A stretch of 64,000 bases of DNA from the NCBI GenBank assembly GCA_024516035.1, contig CM044961.1, forward strand, positions 6,445,515 to 6,509,514, given 5' to 3'. Made by a program: the position numbers and the translations under genes. Every line of letters begins with the position of its first letter. Position 1 is the stretch's first letter. This stretch comes from Bactericera cockerelli (taxonomy: Eukaryota; Arthropoda; Insecta; Hemiptera; Triozidae). Under the pieces are notes generated by a model. It was not told the origin of the DNA. It ran no database searches and worked only from the letters and a program-made list of their open reading frames with translations. Below are positions 43,141-55,672 of the stretch, one piece after another.

Positions 43141-43770
43141 CTTCTCTCTCTAAGTCTCTCCCCACTTTCAACGAATAGAAAAAAATGTAGGTAGCGTAAG
43201 AATCTCCGATAAAAGTTTTTGAAATTTGAGAGGGAAAGAAAATTGTGATTTTTATCGTCGGTAAAATAGGCATACAGCACAATAAAATAGCTTCTCAAAC
43301 GCATTCTACGTTTTTATTTCTGAACAATACTGTCTCCGAATTTTATCATTCACACAATAAAAAAAACAATTCCCACAGTTTTGGGGAGCGATAAGTTTTG
43401 TGGTGAATCTTTAATTTCAATTCTTTTACTGAATTCAATATTGAGGATTTTACATGAATGTAGCAAAATATAAAGACCGAAAATTTATCGAAATGAAAGA
43501 CTTGTGAAAAACAACAACTAAATAATAACCTCATTATGAGTGTCTTAAAAGAGTCTCAAAAATCGAGAGTGTCTGTCTTTCTTAAAAGAGTCTTTTTTCT
43601 TTTTCATTTAATGTATTCTTCTTCTTCTTCTCTCAACCTAATGGTGTTTATTCAATTCAGTAGATGGCTTGGAGTGCTTTCTTTTAAGCTTTTCGAAAGC
43701 TTAGCTGCTAATGCCATGATCATTATTAGCCCCGCCCCCCTCTGCTCCCCAGTTCATCAACTTTGACATT
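39881..43770. other. Intron sequence without recognised genes
   Basis: Contains a worn 5S-SINE at 42196-42325 (AACCAGCGTTGTGGGAACTA, AGGTTAGGACTTATGGGTG), a (GA)n at 41770 and a (CT)n at 43110-43150. The open frames at 41438-42064 (-) and 41892-42179 (+) overlap, lack domains and have no supporting splice pattern. Confidence 0.4.
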
Positions 43771-43777
43771 ACCGCAG

Positions 43778-44060
43778 GAGGAAATTCAGAGGAGATGTCG
43801 TCAGGACTTAGAGGTTGAATGAACTAGAGACGGCTTGGACTAGGCACTTCTTTCACGTTGAAATAGGAAATTCTGAGGAGATGTCGTCAGGACATAGAAG
43901 ATGTATGAACTAGAGACGGCTTGGACTGGGTAATTTTTTCACGTTGAATTAGGATATTCAGAGGAGATGAGGTCAAGACTTAGAAGATGTATGAACTAGA
44001 GACGCCTTGGACTGGATAATTTTTTCACATTAAAATTAGGATATTCAGAGGAAATGACGT
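43778..44060 (+). repeat. About 88-bp tandem repeat
   Basis: Three and a bit copies of AGGAAATTCAGAGGAGATGT, GTATGAACTAGAGACGGC, TTGGACTGG..AATTTTTTCA. Non-coding. Confidence 0.85.
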
Positions 44061-44647
44061 TTTTTTTTTTTACTTTGAAATTAGGAAATTCAAGTCAATA
44101 TGCATGATAAAGAAGGGTTATTTTTTCAGCAAGGGTCATCAAGAAAGTTGGACTCTTCATTAGCTATTGCTTAGGAGATTCATTTGTAATTTTTTTGTGT
44201 GAAAAATTTGCTTGGTCATAAACACAAGGTGTTTTTTCATTTGAGGCCGTGATAGGGTTTTATATCCTCTAAAAAGCATGTTTCAATATCATAGTTTCTA
44301 AAACATACATACATAAGTTCCTACAATATTCAATCCTTTTCAATACAAATGCTGGTTCTTTGGGATTCTCATTCAGTGGCTGATGAGTTTTATTTTGAGG
44401 GTAAAATCTTCGCGAGAAATTCCAAGTGGGTTGAAGAAGACGCGCAATATTTTGGAAATAATAAACAGTGGCCCCCAGCGATTCCCACCACTCTATTGCG
44501 GTTAGGAGAATAATAACGAGTTTGGGAATTTTGATAACGACGGAAAATATTGTAGAGTGCGAGGGTGAATAAATATAGTGCAACTTGGAAGAGAATGAAT
44601 GGAGGAGAAGGGATAAGAAGGAGGAAGACAAGAGGACAGAGAATTTC

Positions 44648-44722
44648 CTGTCCTACTCAGGCTGGGTGCGATTCATGTGGGTAGCTGATACGATTCCAAG
44701 CGAATGAGGGGTAAAAACATGA
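44648..44722 (+). mobile_element. SINE central-domain fragment
   Basis: CTACTCAGGCTGGGTGCGAT, CATGTGGGTAGCTGATACGA and AAGCGAATGAGGGGTAAAA match the central domain shared by SINE families A and B, without any head. Confidence 0.55.
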
Positions 44723-44729
44723 TGTAAAA

Positions 44730-45695
44730 TAGAGAAGAATAAAAGGAAGAAGAGAAAGAGAATGAAAGAGAAGGAAGTAGTTAGGAAGGTGAAGAGAGAG
44801 AGAGAGTGAAAAGAGAGAAGAGAGAAAAGAGAGAACGAAAGATACAGAGAGAGAGAGAAGAGAGAGAGAGAGAGAAAGAAAGACAGAGATAGGAAAATAG
44901 AGAAGAAGAATAGTAGATAATGAAGAAGAAGGAAGATACAGAGACAGAGAGACAGAAAGAGAGAGGAAAATAGAGAAAGAAGAATAGTCAGATAATGAAG
45001 GAGAAGGAAGATACAGAGAGAGATAGGAAAATAGAGAAAGAAGAATAGTCAGATATGAAGGAGAAGGAAGATCAGAGAGAAGATAAGAGAGAGAGAGGAA
45101 TAGAGAAAGAAGAATAGTCAGATAATGAAGAAGAAGGAAGATTCAGAGAGAGAGAGAGAGAGAGATAGGAAAATAGAGAAAGAAGAATAGTCAGATAATG
45201 AAGGAGAAGGAAGATACAGAGAGAAGATAAGAGAGAGAGAGGAAAATAGAGAAAGAAGAATAGTCAGATAATGAAGAAGAAGGAAGATTCAGAGAGAGAG
45301 AGAGAGAGAGATGGAAAATAGAGAAAGAAGAATAGTCAGATAATGAAGGAGAAGGAAGATACAGAGAGAGATAAGAGAGAGAGAGATAGGAAAATAGAGA
45401 AAGAAGAATAGTCAGATAATGAAGGAGAAGGAAGATACAGAGAGAAGATAAGAGAGAGAAGGAAAATAGAGAAAGAAGAATAGTCAGATAATGAAGGAAA
45501 AAGGAAGATACAGAGAGAAGATAAGAGAGAGAGAGGAAAAAGAGAAGAGATACATAATGGAGGAGAAGGAAGATATCAGAGTGAAGAAGGAGGAATAGGA
45601 AAATAGAGAAAGAGATAGTCGTATGAAGGGAAGGAAGACAGAGAGAGAAAGAAGAGAGAGAAGAGAGAAAAGGAGAAAGAGATAGTAGATAATAA
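44730..45695. repeat. GA-rich minisatellite of about 1 kb
   Basis: About ten copies of an 85-100 bp unit with GGAAAATAGAGAAAGAAGAA, TAGTCAGATAATGAAGGAGA, AGGAAGATACAGAGAGA. Units differ in GA-run length. Confidence 0.9.
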
Positions 45696-47320
45696 GGAGA
45701 AGTTTAGAAGCGTTGGATGGGAAAGCGCTTTAAGCTTCTGTGGTGAAAGCTGCAAGACTTACTGGCACACGAGGAGTATTGCTAGACATTTGACCAGGAG
45801 GACTCATATGGTGGAGGGAAATATTTCAGGGATTACCCAAACCCGTTCTCCTGAATATAAGTAGGGCTTTGTTTAGTCAGTTTAAGGCAAGATGTCCCTA
45901 TATAAGGTCACGAAATTTTACCCTAAAAGCACGATTTCTATAGCGTCTCTCTAACTCTAAAAATTTATGACATATCAATATGGTAGCTTGATCCAAGGCA
46001 GTACACTCTTAAATTGGAGGTCGGTGGTTCAATTGCCAAAGTTATAGTTGGAAGTCGGTGTGACATCAATCTTTTCATCAACCATATACCTATTTATGAA
46101 AACTCCTATTTGATTTATTCGAATTATATTTATATTGAATTTGAATCATCATTTTATCCCACTTTTACAATCTTAATCATTTTAATCTATAAAATCAACA
46201 CACTGTTTGATTTTTAGTTATTAATTATTATCAGATTTTTTCTCTCTTCAATATACATAAATATTGTCTCTTCCCTCCTAAATAACAATGTTTCTCACTT
46301 GATAATTCCCATTAGTCCATCGGAGCGCGATTTTCTCGGTTCAATAAGTAATAGGGGACTTTTCTCTCCCTCTCCAAAGTCACTTTGAGGGAAAGTAGTC
46401 CCCGCCTCTTTTTATCTCATTATTTTCCATTATTTCCAAGTTAAAATGCGACATTTTTTCTACCCCTCATCTTCCCTATCTCTCCCTTTCTCCTCTATTT
46501 ATCTCTCTATTTCCTATCTCCCTCTCTTCAATCCATCTCTCCCTCTTTTCTTTTTCTCACTCTCCTTATTTTCAATCAAGCTATTTCTCTCCCTCTTTCA
46601 AACAGTACAATTTTCTTCCGAATAATTGAACTCAAAAATTTGTTCAATTTAGCGAAGAGGAAAAAACAATGTAACAGGATTTCAACGATGGCAGTTCTAC
46701 TGAGGACAATCGAGCAAGAAGAGTAACTTCCTTAACAGATGAACTGTTCAGTTGAATGCTATGACAAGCGAGTTGAAAATGAGATTGTGTAAAGAAGATT
46801 TGAAGAAATAAGTGAAGTAGTAAGAAGATTTCAAGAAAGAAGTGGACATGAATTACTCGATGAAGAAATTAAAATCGAATCAGGGTAAGTGAATGACCAA
46901 TAGAAAAATCTAACATTTTTAAAACTAGAAACACTGAAACAACTTTAAGTTAGAAATGTTTTTATGAAAAGCAAAATCACTGAGTGTACAATATCAACAA
47001 AGCAGGAAACATTTTGAAAAATCCCAAGTACCTCTTTAGATAACTTTTTCAGTGATAGATACAAAGAAAGATATGTTTTCATTTTCTTTGAAAAGCTCTA
47101 GTGACAAAGACATGGTGAAACATTTTCCAAGAAAATATTCGTGACAGTTCATTTTGGTCCAATTGTGCTTTTCCAAGAGGGTCATTGAGAGATAAATCGA
47201 ATTATGAAACTCTCATGTTTTCAAGCAGAAGAAGAAAATTTCCTCAGAAAAATAGTTGTTTTTCATTTAGAGCTATTCACTAGATGAGAATTCTACAGAT
47301 TATTTCAAAATTGACCAGAC
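45696..47320. other. Intron sequence without recognised genes
   Basis: Weak tRNA-like fragment at 45980-46040 (GGAGGTCGGTGGTTCAATTG, family C). A hairpin lies at 46352-46405 (GGGGACTTTTCTCTCCCTC against GAGGGAAAGTAGTCCCC). Pyrimidine-rich stretch at 46450-46600. No exon seen. Confidence 0.4.
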
Positions 47321-47322
47321 GA

Positions 47323-47490
47323 ATCGTAGGCGACCACAACGAGGACCCTGGGCCTATACCCTAGACCATTGACCCCAGACCCTGGTACCTACAGCTTGAT
47401 TCAGGCATTTTTTGGGACTCCGTTAAATTATTTTATGTGGAACCAGGGTCTAGGGTCTAGGGTCTAAGGCTCCGTTGTGTTCGCGCCCTT
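47323..47490. mobile_element. Short foldback element with GGGTCTA repeats
   Basis: Left GGCGACCACAACGAGGACCC and CCTAGACC...AGACCCTGG pair with right CCAGGGTCTAGGGTCTAGGG, TCTAAGGCTCCGTTGTGTTC and GCGC. About 165 bp long. The GGGTCTA triplet is telomere-like only by chance resemblance. Confidence 0.65.
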
Positions 47491-47950
47491 AAGACCAAAT
47501 AATTCAAAGAAGGACTGTTTTTTCCCCTAAAATAAGACCTAACTTTCCATTTCTATAGCCCAGACCAAAAGTGCATACTTCTAGATCCATATTAATTATT
47601 GCTTTCTTCATATTATATGCTTTCAAAAGGATGTGTTTTAACGTATCTGGTCCCATTTAGAACATCCTGTAAACCTGTACTTTGAAACAGAATGTGCAAT
47701 AAGAAAGCAGCAAGAGGTAATAGAAATAAGATGTGACATAAGAACACAGGCAATACGGGACATGTGTGAGAATACGGCAATTACATTACTACATGTACTA
47801 CTAAGGAATAAAACTACATCAAATGTCTAACTCCTTGCCTGAAAACTATATCAGAGAAGTGGGAAATATGTACTAGAACTTTTGAAACTGCGAGCAAATC
47901 AGTAATGCAATATAAACAGACAAATTGGAATACCAGAAACGTTGGCAATA

Positions 47951-48190
47951 CCAGAAGTAGCTTGATTGATAAGTCGGCGGACTTGTAAACTGGAGGTCGG
48001 TGGTTCAAGTCCATGGTTCAGCAAAGATTTAGTACCTAAAGCGAGTTTGAGTAGATTTAAGTTGTAACAACTCGAAAGCGATTAACACAAATATGATAAC
48101 TTTAAAGCTTAGTGTGAAGTGCATGTTGACACTTGTGGTCTATGTTGTAGCCAGCTTATGCCGTAGTATTTTTCTCCTTTGATGGGCGAT
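47951..48190 (+). mobile_element. Family C SINE followed by a dispersed repeat
   Basis: GAAGTAGCTTGATTGATAAG, CGGCGGACTTGTAAACTGGA, GGTCGGTGGTTCAAGTCC and GATTAACACAAATATGATAA. Then 48112-48190 is a copy of the 30262 repeat (GACACTTGTGGTCTATGTTG). Confidence 0.7.
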
Positions 48191-49254
48191 AAAAAGACAC
48201 TAACGTACCAAACCAACCTCCAAGTTCAGAGTGCAATGAACCACTAAAAGACTATAATCTAGAAAAAGAAAACTCCACAGATAAATTACAAAAGACTCCT
48301 CATAAAAAAAGGCGCTGAGAAAAAGTTTGCTAAAATGGAGTGAGGCACAAAAAAGCAAAAGATAAATCTTCCAAATAACGAAGTAAAATGAAAATAATAC
48401 GCTAAGATTTTCAATGATAATGGTTGCAAAGAAATGAACCTAAGAAAGATATAACTGCAAGGAAAGTTAGTATAAAAGAGAAATCTTATAATGGACCAAT
48501 TTATAGCCAATTTAAAAAGGGCTTTTTCTCCCAGATATAATGGTAACTAAATAATCTAAGTTTTTTAAAGAAAGGCTGTTTCTTTATCAGGAACATATCC
48601 TTACTCTTGGGAATACTTAAAGCTGCACTATAGTAGGGTATTTTTGCAGAAATAGCAGTTTGAAACCTGAATATACAAGGAACTTGTGAGTAGGAACTGT
48701 AAACTTAAGCTTGAGCATCAGAGGCACGCTTCCTCTCGGTAGCGAGTTGGGTGAAATAGTTTATCTTGGAAATTTATTTAATTGGTAATTCGCTATTTAC
48801 TTAATCTGTAGGTATAATATTCTTTTAAACTAAAAATAATAATATGGTCGAATCGGTGGCTAAGGCAGATATCAATCGTATTCACTCAACAATGGAGTAA
48901 TCAAAGTGTTAAAATATGAGTTTACAAATCAGCATAGTGCATGTTTGTCTTATTTCTCGCTCTTACAAAGTTTGTCTTATGTCGAGAGTACTGAAGTGTC
49001 AAGTCATGAAATTGTTGGAGTCTAAATAAGTTTTAGTCAAACATAGTACCAACTAGTTATGCCCTAGCACATTCCAACCAATGAAAACCCTCATGTCTAA
49101 ATATGAAGATGACGCCAATCAATCGGCAACGGGTTCGGATGTTTCCGTGCCTGTTCGTTCACATTCGGAAACCTCACCGATTTCTTCCGAGCGGCGTTCG
49201 ACCCTACCTCCGCCACGGGGTTAGCAAACAGGGGGGACAAAGTCTCATAGTTAC
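48191..49254. other. Intron sequence downstream of exon 1
   Basis: AT-rich without visible exons or repeats. The coding-like GC content extends from exon 1 to about 49120, where an open read-through of the donor at 49254 ends; a second donor GGAG|GTAGGG at about 49208 is phase 0 and does not fit exon 2 or 3. Confidence 0.4.
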
Positions 49255-49391
49255 CTCCCAGGATGTCGTCGAAGAATCTCTCGAAGTAGTCTTCCTCGTC
49301 ATCATCATCCTCCTCGTCCTCGCTGGTCGCCTCGTTCTCTTCATCATCATCATCATCATCCTCATCATCAGCAATGTCATCAATGCCAACG

Positions 49392-49423
<32 letters not shown>

Positions 49424-49651
49424 TTCATCCTCCTCGGTCGTCACTGCGGGTGCAGCCTGCGTCGCTGCCGCCGGACCGCTGGGCACCGCCGGGGCGTCAA
49501 TGGGCACGGCGGCGGCCGCCACTTGCGCCACAGTGGCGTCGGACACTTGGCGGCCCGTCTCGCCGCCCTCCTTGGAGTGGAGGACGGGCGAGGAGGACAC
49601 GATGACCAGAGCCATGCACGCCAGACTCAGGAGGAGGAGACATTTTGTCAT
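49255..49651 (-). CDS. Conserved secreted protein, exon 1 with signal peptide and poly-Asp
   Basis: The exon begins exactly at ATG after a strong acceptor (CTCTCTGCTTCCAG), so a non-coding 5' exon must lie to the right. The protein starts MTKCLLLLSLACMALVIVSS, a clear signal peptide with likely cleavage near SSS-P or HSK. An Ala/Val/Pro stretch follows, then long Asp/Glu runs encoded by (GAT)n, and EEDYFERFFDDILG. The donor GGGAG|GTAACT is phase 1, as exon 2 or 3 requires. The acidic run is a coding microsatellite and could vary in length. An upstream in-frame Met at 49690 lies before the acceptor and is less likely. The mature protein is secreted, acidic at the N-terminus and basic in the middle; the function is unknown. 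Confidence 0.75.
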
Positions 49652-52600
49652 CTGGAAGCAGAGAGGAAGACGAGGGTTAAGATGAGGCATAAGGGTACAC
49701 TTAGATTTTTTATATAATTATATTGAATTGAATATCTTTAAAATACATAAGTTTTGTCTTGAAATTTTCTTCCAAATTTATATTTAGTGTTCTTGAATTT
49801 CTAATCTAAATTTATAGAGAAGGTATGAATCCGTTACTCAAGAGTTTTTCATAATAAATATACCATCTTTTTTAATAAACGTATTAAATGAATGAATACT
49901 ATAACACACAATGTTAGAATGTATTTTTCGTTAAAGAAGAAATGATACTGTAAGATATTCAAATGTCTTCATGTATTTTCAATATGTAAATATTTTCCAT
50001 CGCTTTTTGCACATTAAATGGAAGTGTGATTAAATATGAGAGCAAGTTGGATCATCAATTATTCCGTTTCGCTAGTTACGCAGCAAAATAATTCTGAGAA
50101 TTTGTGAGAGAGGAGTGCTCATGAATAGAAGAGCTTCTCAATACGATTCTACGACTCAGAAGAAAAATTTTCAAATACCTGTACGGAAATGTTCGTTTTC
50201 GAAGAACCCCATGCATGTGAAGTTTAAATGGTAAAAGTTCGAGTGCGAAAAGATGTTATGGTAGGAGAAACTAAGAGAGTGTAAAAGAGAGAGAAACAGA
50301 AAGAGGGAGAAAGAGGAGAGAAAAAATGACAATACATTATAAAAGAAGTGTGACACAATAATGGAGAAAGAGAGATCAAAAGACAGGAAACGGAGAAAGA
50401 GAGTGTTCAAGATTTGATAATGGAAAAAGATATAGATACCAAGAAATGTGTGGCAGATAGAGAGTGAAAAACACGAAAAAGAGTGAGAGCTATACGAATG
50501 AAAGGGATTAAGAAAGAAAGTGTTTGGCTGTGAGAGGGAAAGAGAGAGTAAAAGAGAATAAAGAAAAGTGAAATAGAGAAAGAAGGAGAAGAGAGAAAGA
50601 ATGAGAAATGAACGAAAGAAGAAGAAGAGAGAAAGAGAGAGCAGAAAGAGATATTTAATTTGATGGCAATGATGTCAAAATTCATCGAATCGAAAGCGAA
50701 TTTACACCGTACATCTGTCAACGGTAAAGGAGTTCATCATCTTAATATCATATGTATAAAATAATGTACATACATGTATATACATCTCAACTCTGAATAT
50801 AAACGCAAATATACAAAAAGGTACACACACCTCTTGTAATGTGAACATCTCGTTGTGCTTCAACATATCATGAAGATGAGCTCTGAACTTATTGAACATT
50901 GTCAAGAGGGTGAGAAAACAGACAGCAAATATTTTGCAGCAGACATACTCGTATTATATTTTATCAAGAATAGATAATGTCCCTGTGCTACGTTTATACG
51001 GGGGTAAAAAATGCGTATGCTTATGTTGACGAAATAGATTTTCTGCCAAGTGAAATAAACGTCCAGAAATATGAAAAAAGTAAAATGTAAAAAAAAAAAA
51101 AATCTTGGAAGTAAAAATGTAGGTGGGTATGAACAAAATAATAATCTTGCATATTTCATGTCTCAATTAAGAAAATCAATAATAATCTAATTGAAAAAAA
51201 AAAAAAAAAATAGGCAATAATAAATAAAATATCTCCTATTACGTATGCATTTTTTAAATTCAGTCGAATTTTCTTTTTCTAAAATGACCACGCATTTTTA
51301 CATTACTCAAAAGTGGTGATTATTTATTTGTAAATGACCTTAACTTTTAAAAACTTATAGCAAGTAGACAGCGTTATTTTTTTGTTGGTCGCTTTTACAG
51401 CAATAGTGAATCAGATTTACAAAGAGAAATACGACTTTTAACAAGTGTTTCTGAATTAACTAGTTTTAAAGCTCATACATAAGGATTTAAGGAATGTAGA
51501 TATAAAATCTTTTGTTCCAATCAATATTATATTTCATAAAACGCAGTGGGAGAATACTTAAAAAAAATACATATTATACATTCATAAAAGCATTTTCTTT
51601 CTCTCGTGCACATATAAGAAACATTATTCAAATTGTACGTAAAATATAAGATCCATTACTTACACAGCTTCAAAGGTTTTCATAAATAAAATTCCTTATT
51701 AGATCAAAAATAATGATGTGGGGGGAAAAAGTGAAAGAGTATCCAATACACCATAAAAGAAAATGGAAATAGGAGAGGAAAAGATGTGAAAAAGGAAGAT
51801 AAATATATAAAATAAAACATGAAAGGAAAATGAAAATGATGAAGAAAATAGAGATGGAGATCAGAGATTCGTAAATGAAAGTGAGATGAGAAGAGGTTAC
51901 AAGTTTAAGAAGAAAAATATTAAAAAATGAAAAAGAATTTTTAGGAAACATTTGGAACATAAAGAAGAAAACAGATAATTTGAAAAAGAAGAAGAATCGA
52001 TTTTAGTGTAATAAAAGAAAATACTTAGATTACTTGAAAAAAAATCAAAGGATAATTTTAGTGTTAAAAAAGGTTATTAAAAATGAGATAACCAAAGTAA
52101 ACGAAAGTGTGAAGTAAAGTAGGTAAACAGGAATTTTGAATTTAATCTGCATAATCAATAAAATGGTGTAACAAAAAAATGAAAAAACTTATTATGTACA
52201 ATACTTACACGGTAAGTAATTGTGTACTTTACACAGTAAGTACGTACATACAACATACATAAATGTTTTTTTGTTTCTTTAGTGTATAAAATTTATTCTA
52301 TTTTCAAACACGTTTAATAGAAATACTCCTAACGATGTCTAAAAAGGCTCTAGGAATGAAAAAACTTCAGTTGACATGAGCGGTGTGTTCATGAAGTAAT
52401 ATGGCAAGACTTTTGTTTCTGAATTTCAATTTGAATACCTAGAAACTAACGAACCCTGGAGCTCTTGATTAGTATTCCTGGTAGACAAGACGGACCCTAG
52501 GAATACGGATATTATTTTTTATTCCATTCATGAGTTTCTTTATTGGAACTTTCTCCTTGTTTCTTTTTCTACAACATCCATTTTCTCTACAATCTGAACT

Positions 52601-53597
52601 TCCCTCCTTACCTCTCTTACAAAACTGTCTGGACAATTTGTTGACATTGTACTAGTTTATTCTGCGCTTTCTCTTATACTTCCGTAACTTTGATTCTGTC
52701 ACTATCACATTGCAAAAAAAAACAGAATCTAGAAAAACAAGAGAAAAAAGTCCACCCCCAATACCTCTATTCCTTCTCATCCAAAGCTTTTGTTCTTGAG
52801 AACTTTCGACTTCCTCGTTTATGTGTGAAATAACAAACAACTTTGTTTATGAAGTTGTAAACAAACAGGAAAAGTTTTGTAATCCCAGTTTTCTTTTCAG
52901 TTTGTTCCGGAAATGCTTCGGGATGTGAACTATTGTATTAAAATAGGTAGACACCTATATTAGATGGAACATCTTGCTTTAGTGTTACATAAACACAAGA
53001 AATATGTACACATTGTAGACGTACAAACTGTGATATATAAATATATGTGACACCTTGCCTACCTCAGGATTTATGGATTTAGAGCGTCATAAAAGATGAT
53101 GGGCAAAGTTTTATACTATGGAGAAATAGCCTAAAAATATTTTTTACAAGTCCACATTTGAAAAAAATAACTTGCATCCCATATTTCTTTTCTTTTTTGG
53201 TCAATAATTTTAAAAAAAGAAGAAGAAAAAATAAAATAAATGAGGAATCATTTAGATTTTTCCTATGTCTATTAAATGTTCCAAAATTAGAAGAAATTAA
53301 ATTCCAAATCACAAAAGTGCAAAAAAATATGAGAACATACGTACAAATTTTAGTGGAGGTGCATAACAGATATGTGTACGAGGCAATGTAGACGAGGTAA
53401 TTTTATAAGGTAATTTCTATTCTATAGTCATGCTTTAAAATCATTAATTATCATTAACAGTATTTAAAAATATTTTTTATTTAAAAATTATGTTTTATTA
53501 TAAACAACCGTTTTTATTGTAGCGAACCATCAAACAATGAAATTTCAAAATAAATTCTCTCCCAACACGTAATTTTGTAGCATCCTCTAAAAATTAC
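49652..53597. other. AT-rich region between genes, or 5' intron of the secreted-protein gene
   Basis: Contains a GA-rich tract at 50260-50660, A-rich runs near 51090 and 51200, and no convincing exon. Several minus-strand frames with Phe/Ser/Leu bias are complements of GA-rich DNA. I could not find the 5' UTR exon. Confidence 0.4.
50260..50660. repeat. GA-rich low-complexity tract
   Basis: Degenerate GAGAAAGAGAG words over about 400 bp, no clear unit. Confidence 0.75.
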
Positions 53598-53786
53598 CTT
53601 CTTATCAAAATGCTCAAGAATGCGCAGTTGCATAGTACGAGGGCTAGTGGTCGTTACAGTGTTGTCAGTAGGACGAGTCGGCTTTTGCATCTCTTGACGA
53701 ACACCACATGCGTCTTTCTCTACGTCTTCATAGCGTGGAGGTGGGTCCATTTTGAGCTGATCCATGTTCATCTTGGTTTCGAACAT
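53598..53786 (-). CDS. Probable first coding exon of an unidentified gene (PPxY motif)
   Basis: A 63-codon open segment from ATG to a phase-0 donor AAG|GTAATT. It reads MFETKMNMDQLKMDPPPRYE, DVEKDACGVRQEMQKPTRPT, DNTVTTTSPRTMQLRILEHF and DKK. Composition is balanced, unlike the neighbouring AT-rich frames. The PPRY sequence fits the PPxY motif bound by WW domains, common in small membrane or adaptor proteins. No upstream start is needed (TCACA-ATG). I cannot find the next exon in the window to the left, so it may lie inside or beyond the secreted-protein gene. Function unknown. Confidence 0.45.
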
Positions 53787-54779
53787 TGTGACTAATGTTC
53801 ACTTGAATGTTTCTCTATCATAAGACTTTTTACCGCAGGATAAATTTAGGAGAAAAGGATTTTTCTGTATTTTTTGTGAACCTGGAAATGAAAATTGTAG
53901 ATGATGGAATCCGATGCCCAATTTTTAGAGAAATAAATATTGTTGAATCCTTTGTATGTTAAAATAAGTATAAACATTCTTGTGCCATGGATTTTGATGC
54001 AATTATTCGGATTACTGTTTTAAAAATAGCCTAACTATTGTATTTCAAACCAAAGAGTTACTTTATTATTTTGTATACATAATGAAAAATCGATGGAACT
54101 GTTCTTTTAAATTTTAAATTAGAGCAGATAAAACTCTTCAAAAATAAGTATAATTCTTCAAAAATACTTTAAATTAAAAAAAATCTTCTTATAAATAAAT
54201 GAAAAATTAACTTTTCGTTTTATAACGTCTTGCATACGGTCCACATCAAAGTCCACGTCTCCTGTAATCTACCACATGCATCAGTGCATTTGTCGAAAGT
54301 TTTGATTTCACTTTTAGCCTTTTATTATGCAACCAAGTTTCCTAACCCCAACCATCGCCAGAAGGAAAACTAAGATCTGGGTCAAGGTCATTTCAAATGA
54401 ACAGAAAATTGAAACAACCACCCTGTTTGTATAGTTTTTCCTTTTTACCAAGGTTTTTTTATATATAAAATGAACATTTGAATAAAACTGTCACTTTCAA
54501 TATGCTGTTACACCTTGTTTGTTGTAATTCCTGGTCAAATAGTTATATTCATAGATCCTAGACTCAAAGATAAATTTACAAATACCTTTGTTTGTTTATG
54601 TTTTCAAAGGTGAAATTTTAAACCCTGTGATACTATTGATCGATCGTCGTTAGATTTGTACTGTGTCAATTAACAAATTGCTCATATTCAGCACAAAATC
54701 CGCTCATGGTGAATATAAGCTTGGGGTATTACTTGACACTTGGGGCCAAAAAGACCGTATCTAGCTTTTGAAACAAGAA

Positions 54780-55615
54780 CAGGGTGTCTACTAAATGGTC
54801 AAAGTAAAATTCCCTGACTTTTCCAGGTTTTCCAGACCATTTTTCCAGTCTACTTTTTTAAGGAGACATTATATGTATATTATATAAGACCTCAATCTGC
54901 CTTCTATTTTTTTTTTTTTGCAAGCCTTACTCATGTAGGTACCTACTGATTGATTATTAGTGCACAAAAAGTAATGCATATTAAAATAATAGTAAATATG
55001 CTAATTAGACTGACTGCAACACTTTGTGAAATGTGCTGGGCAATGGGGTTGCCACATCCCTACGCCGGAAAAATAATATATTGGAGTTTTATGACTCACA
55101 ATAATACGTGTCCATTGTCCTAAGTGGGGTTTTGTTTGCTTAGGTTGAATTAAAAAAAGACGATAATTCCGGTAATTTGTAGATAAGGCTTTATTTAAAC
55201 CATTTTTACTACAATATACAGGTATAAAATTACATGAAATATTTTCCTCACAATAGGATAAGGAAAGTAAAAAGTAGATCCTTATTTAGAAAGGGAAAAC
55301 CCTGAAAAAAAAACCTGCTAAAATTTTGTTAATCTTATGAAAAAGTTGTTAAGAGTGTTTTGTGTTTCTTACCAAAGAAGCATTAACATTATCACACTGC
55401 CTGGATTAAAGTGGCGCCACAGGCGAATTTTTTTTATAAATCATTTTCATGACAAAATTGGATCTTGAAAAAAATTCCCTGACTTTTGGTTTTTTTTCAC
55501 AAAATTCCCTGACTGATGGTGTTTTTTCACAAAATTCCCTGACTTTTCCCTGATTTTTTTGGTCTTGAAAAATTCCCTGACAATTCCAGGTTTTCCCTGA
55601 CCAGTAGACACCCTG
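54780..55615. mobile_element. Inverted-repeat DNA element with AATTCCCTGA repeats
   Basis: Starts CAGGGTGTCTACTAAATGG and ends CCAGTAGACACCCTG, an inverted pair, with AATTCCCTGACTTTTCC and GGTTTTCC near both ends. The right side has three to four direct repeats of AAAATTCCCTGACT. A similar end sequence is widespread in animal genomes as a non-autonomous DNA transposon; the class is not assigned. The inside has no transposase. Confidence 0.75.
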
Positions 55616-55672
55616 AAGAAAAAATCTAGCTTATGAAACGATTAAGAAAAAAGAAAGAAAGAAGTTAATTGA

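Noticed and set aside
49103..49717. 204-codon plus-strand open frame rich in Ile/Leu
   Set aside because: It is antisense to the (GAT)n coding microsatellite of exon 1; poly-Ile comes from ATC repeats. The minus frame has a signal peptide and matching splice phase.
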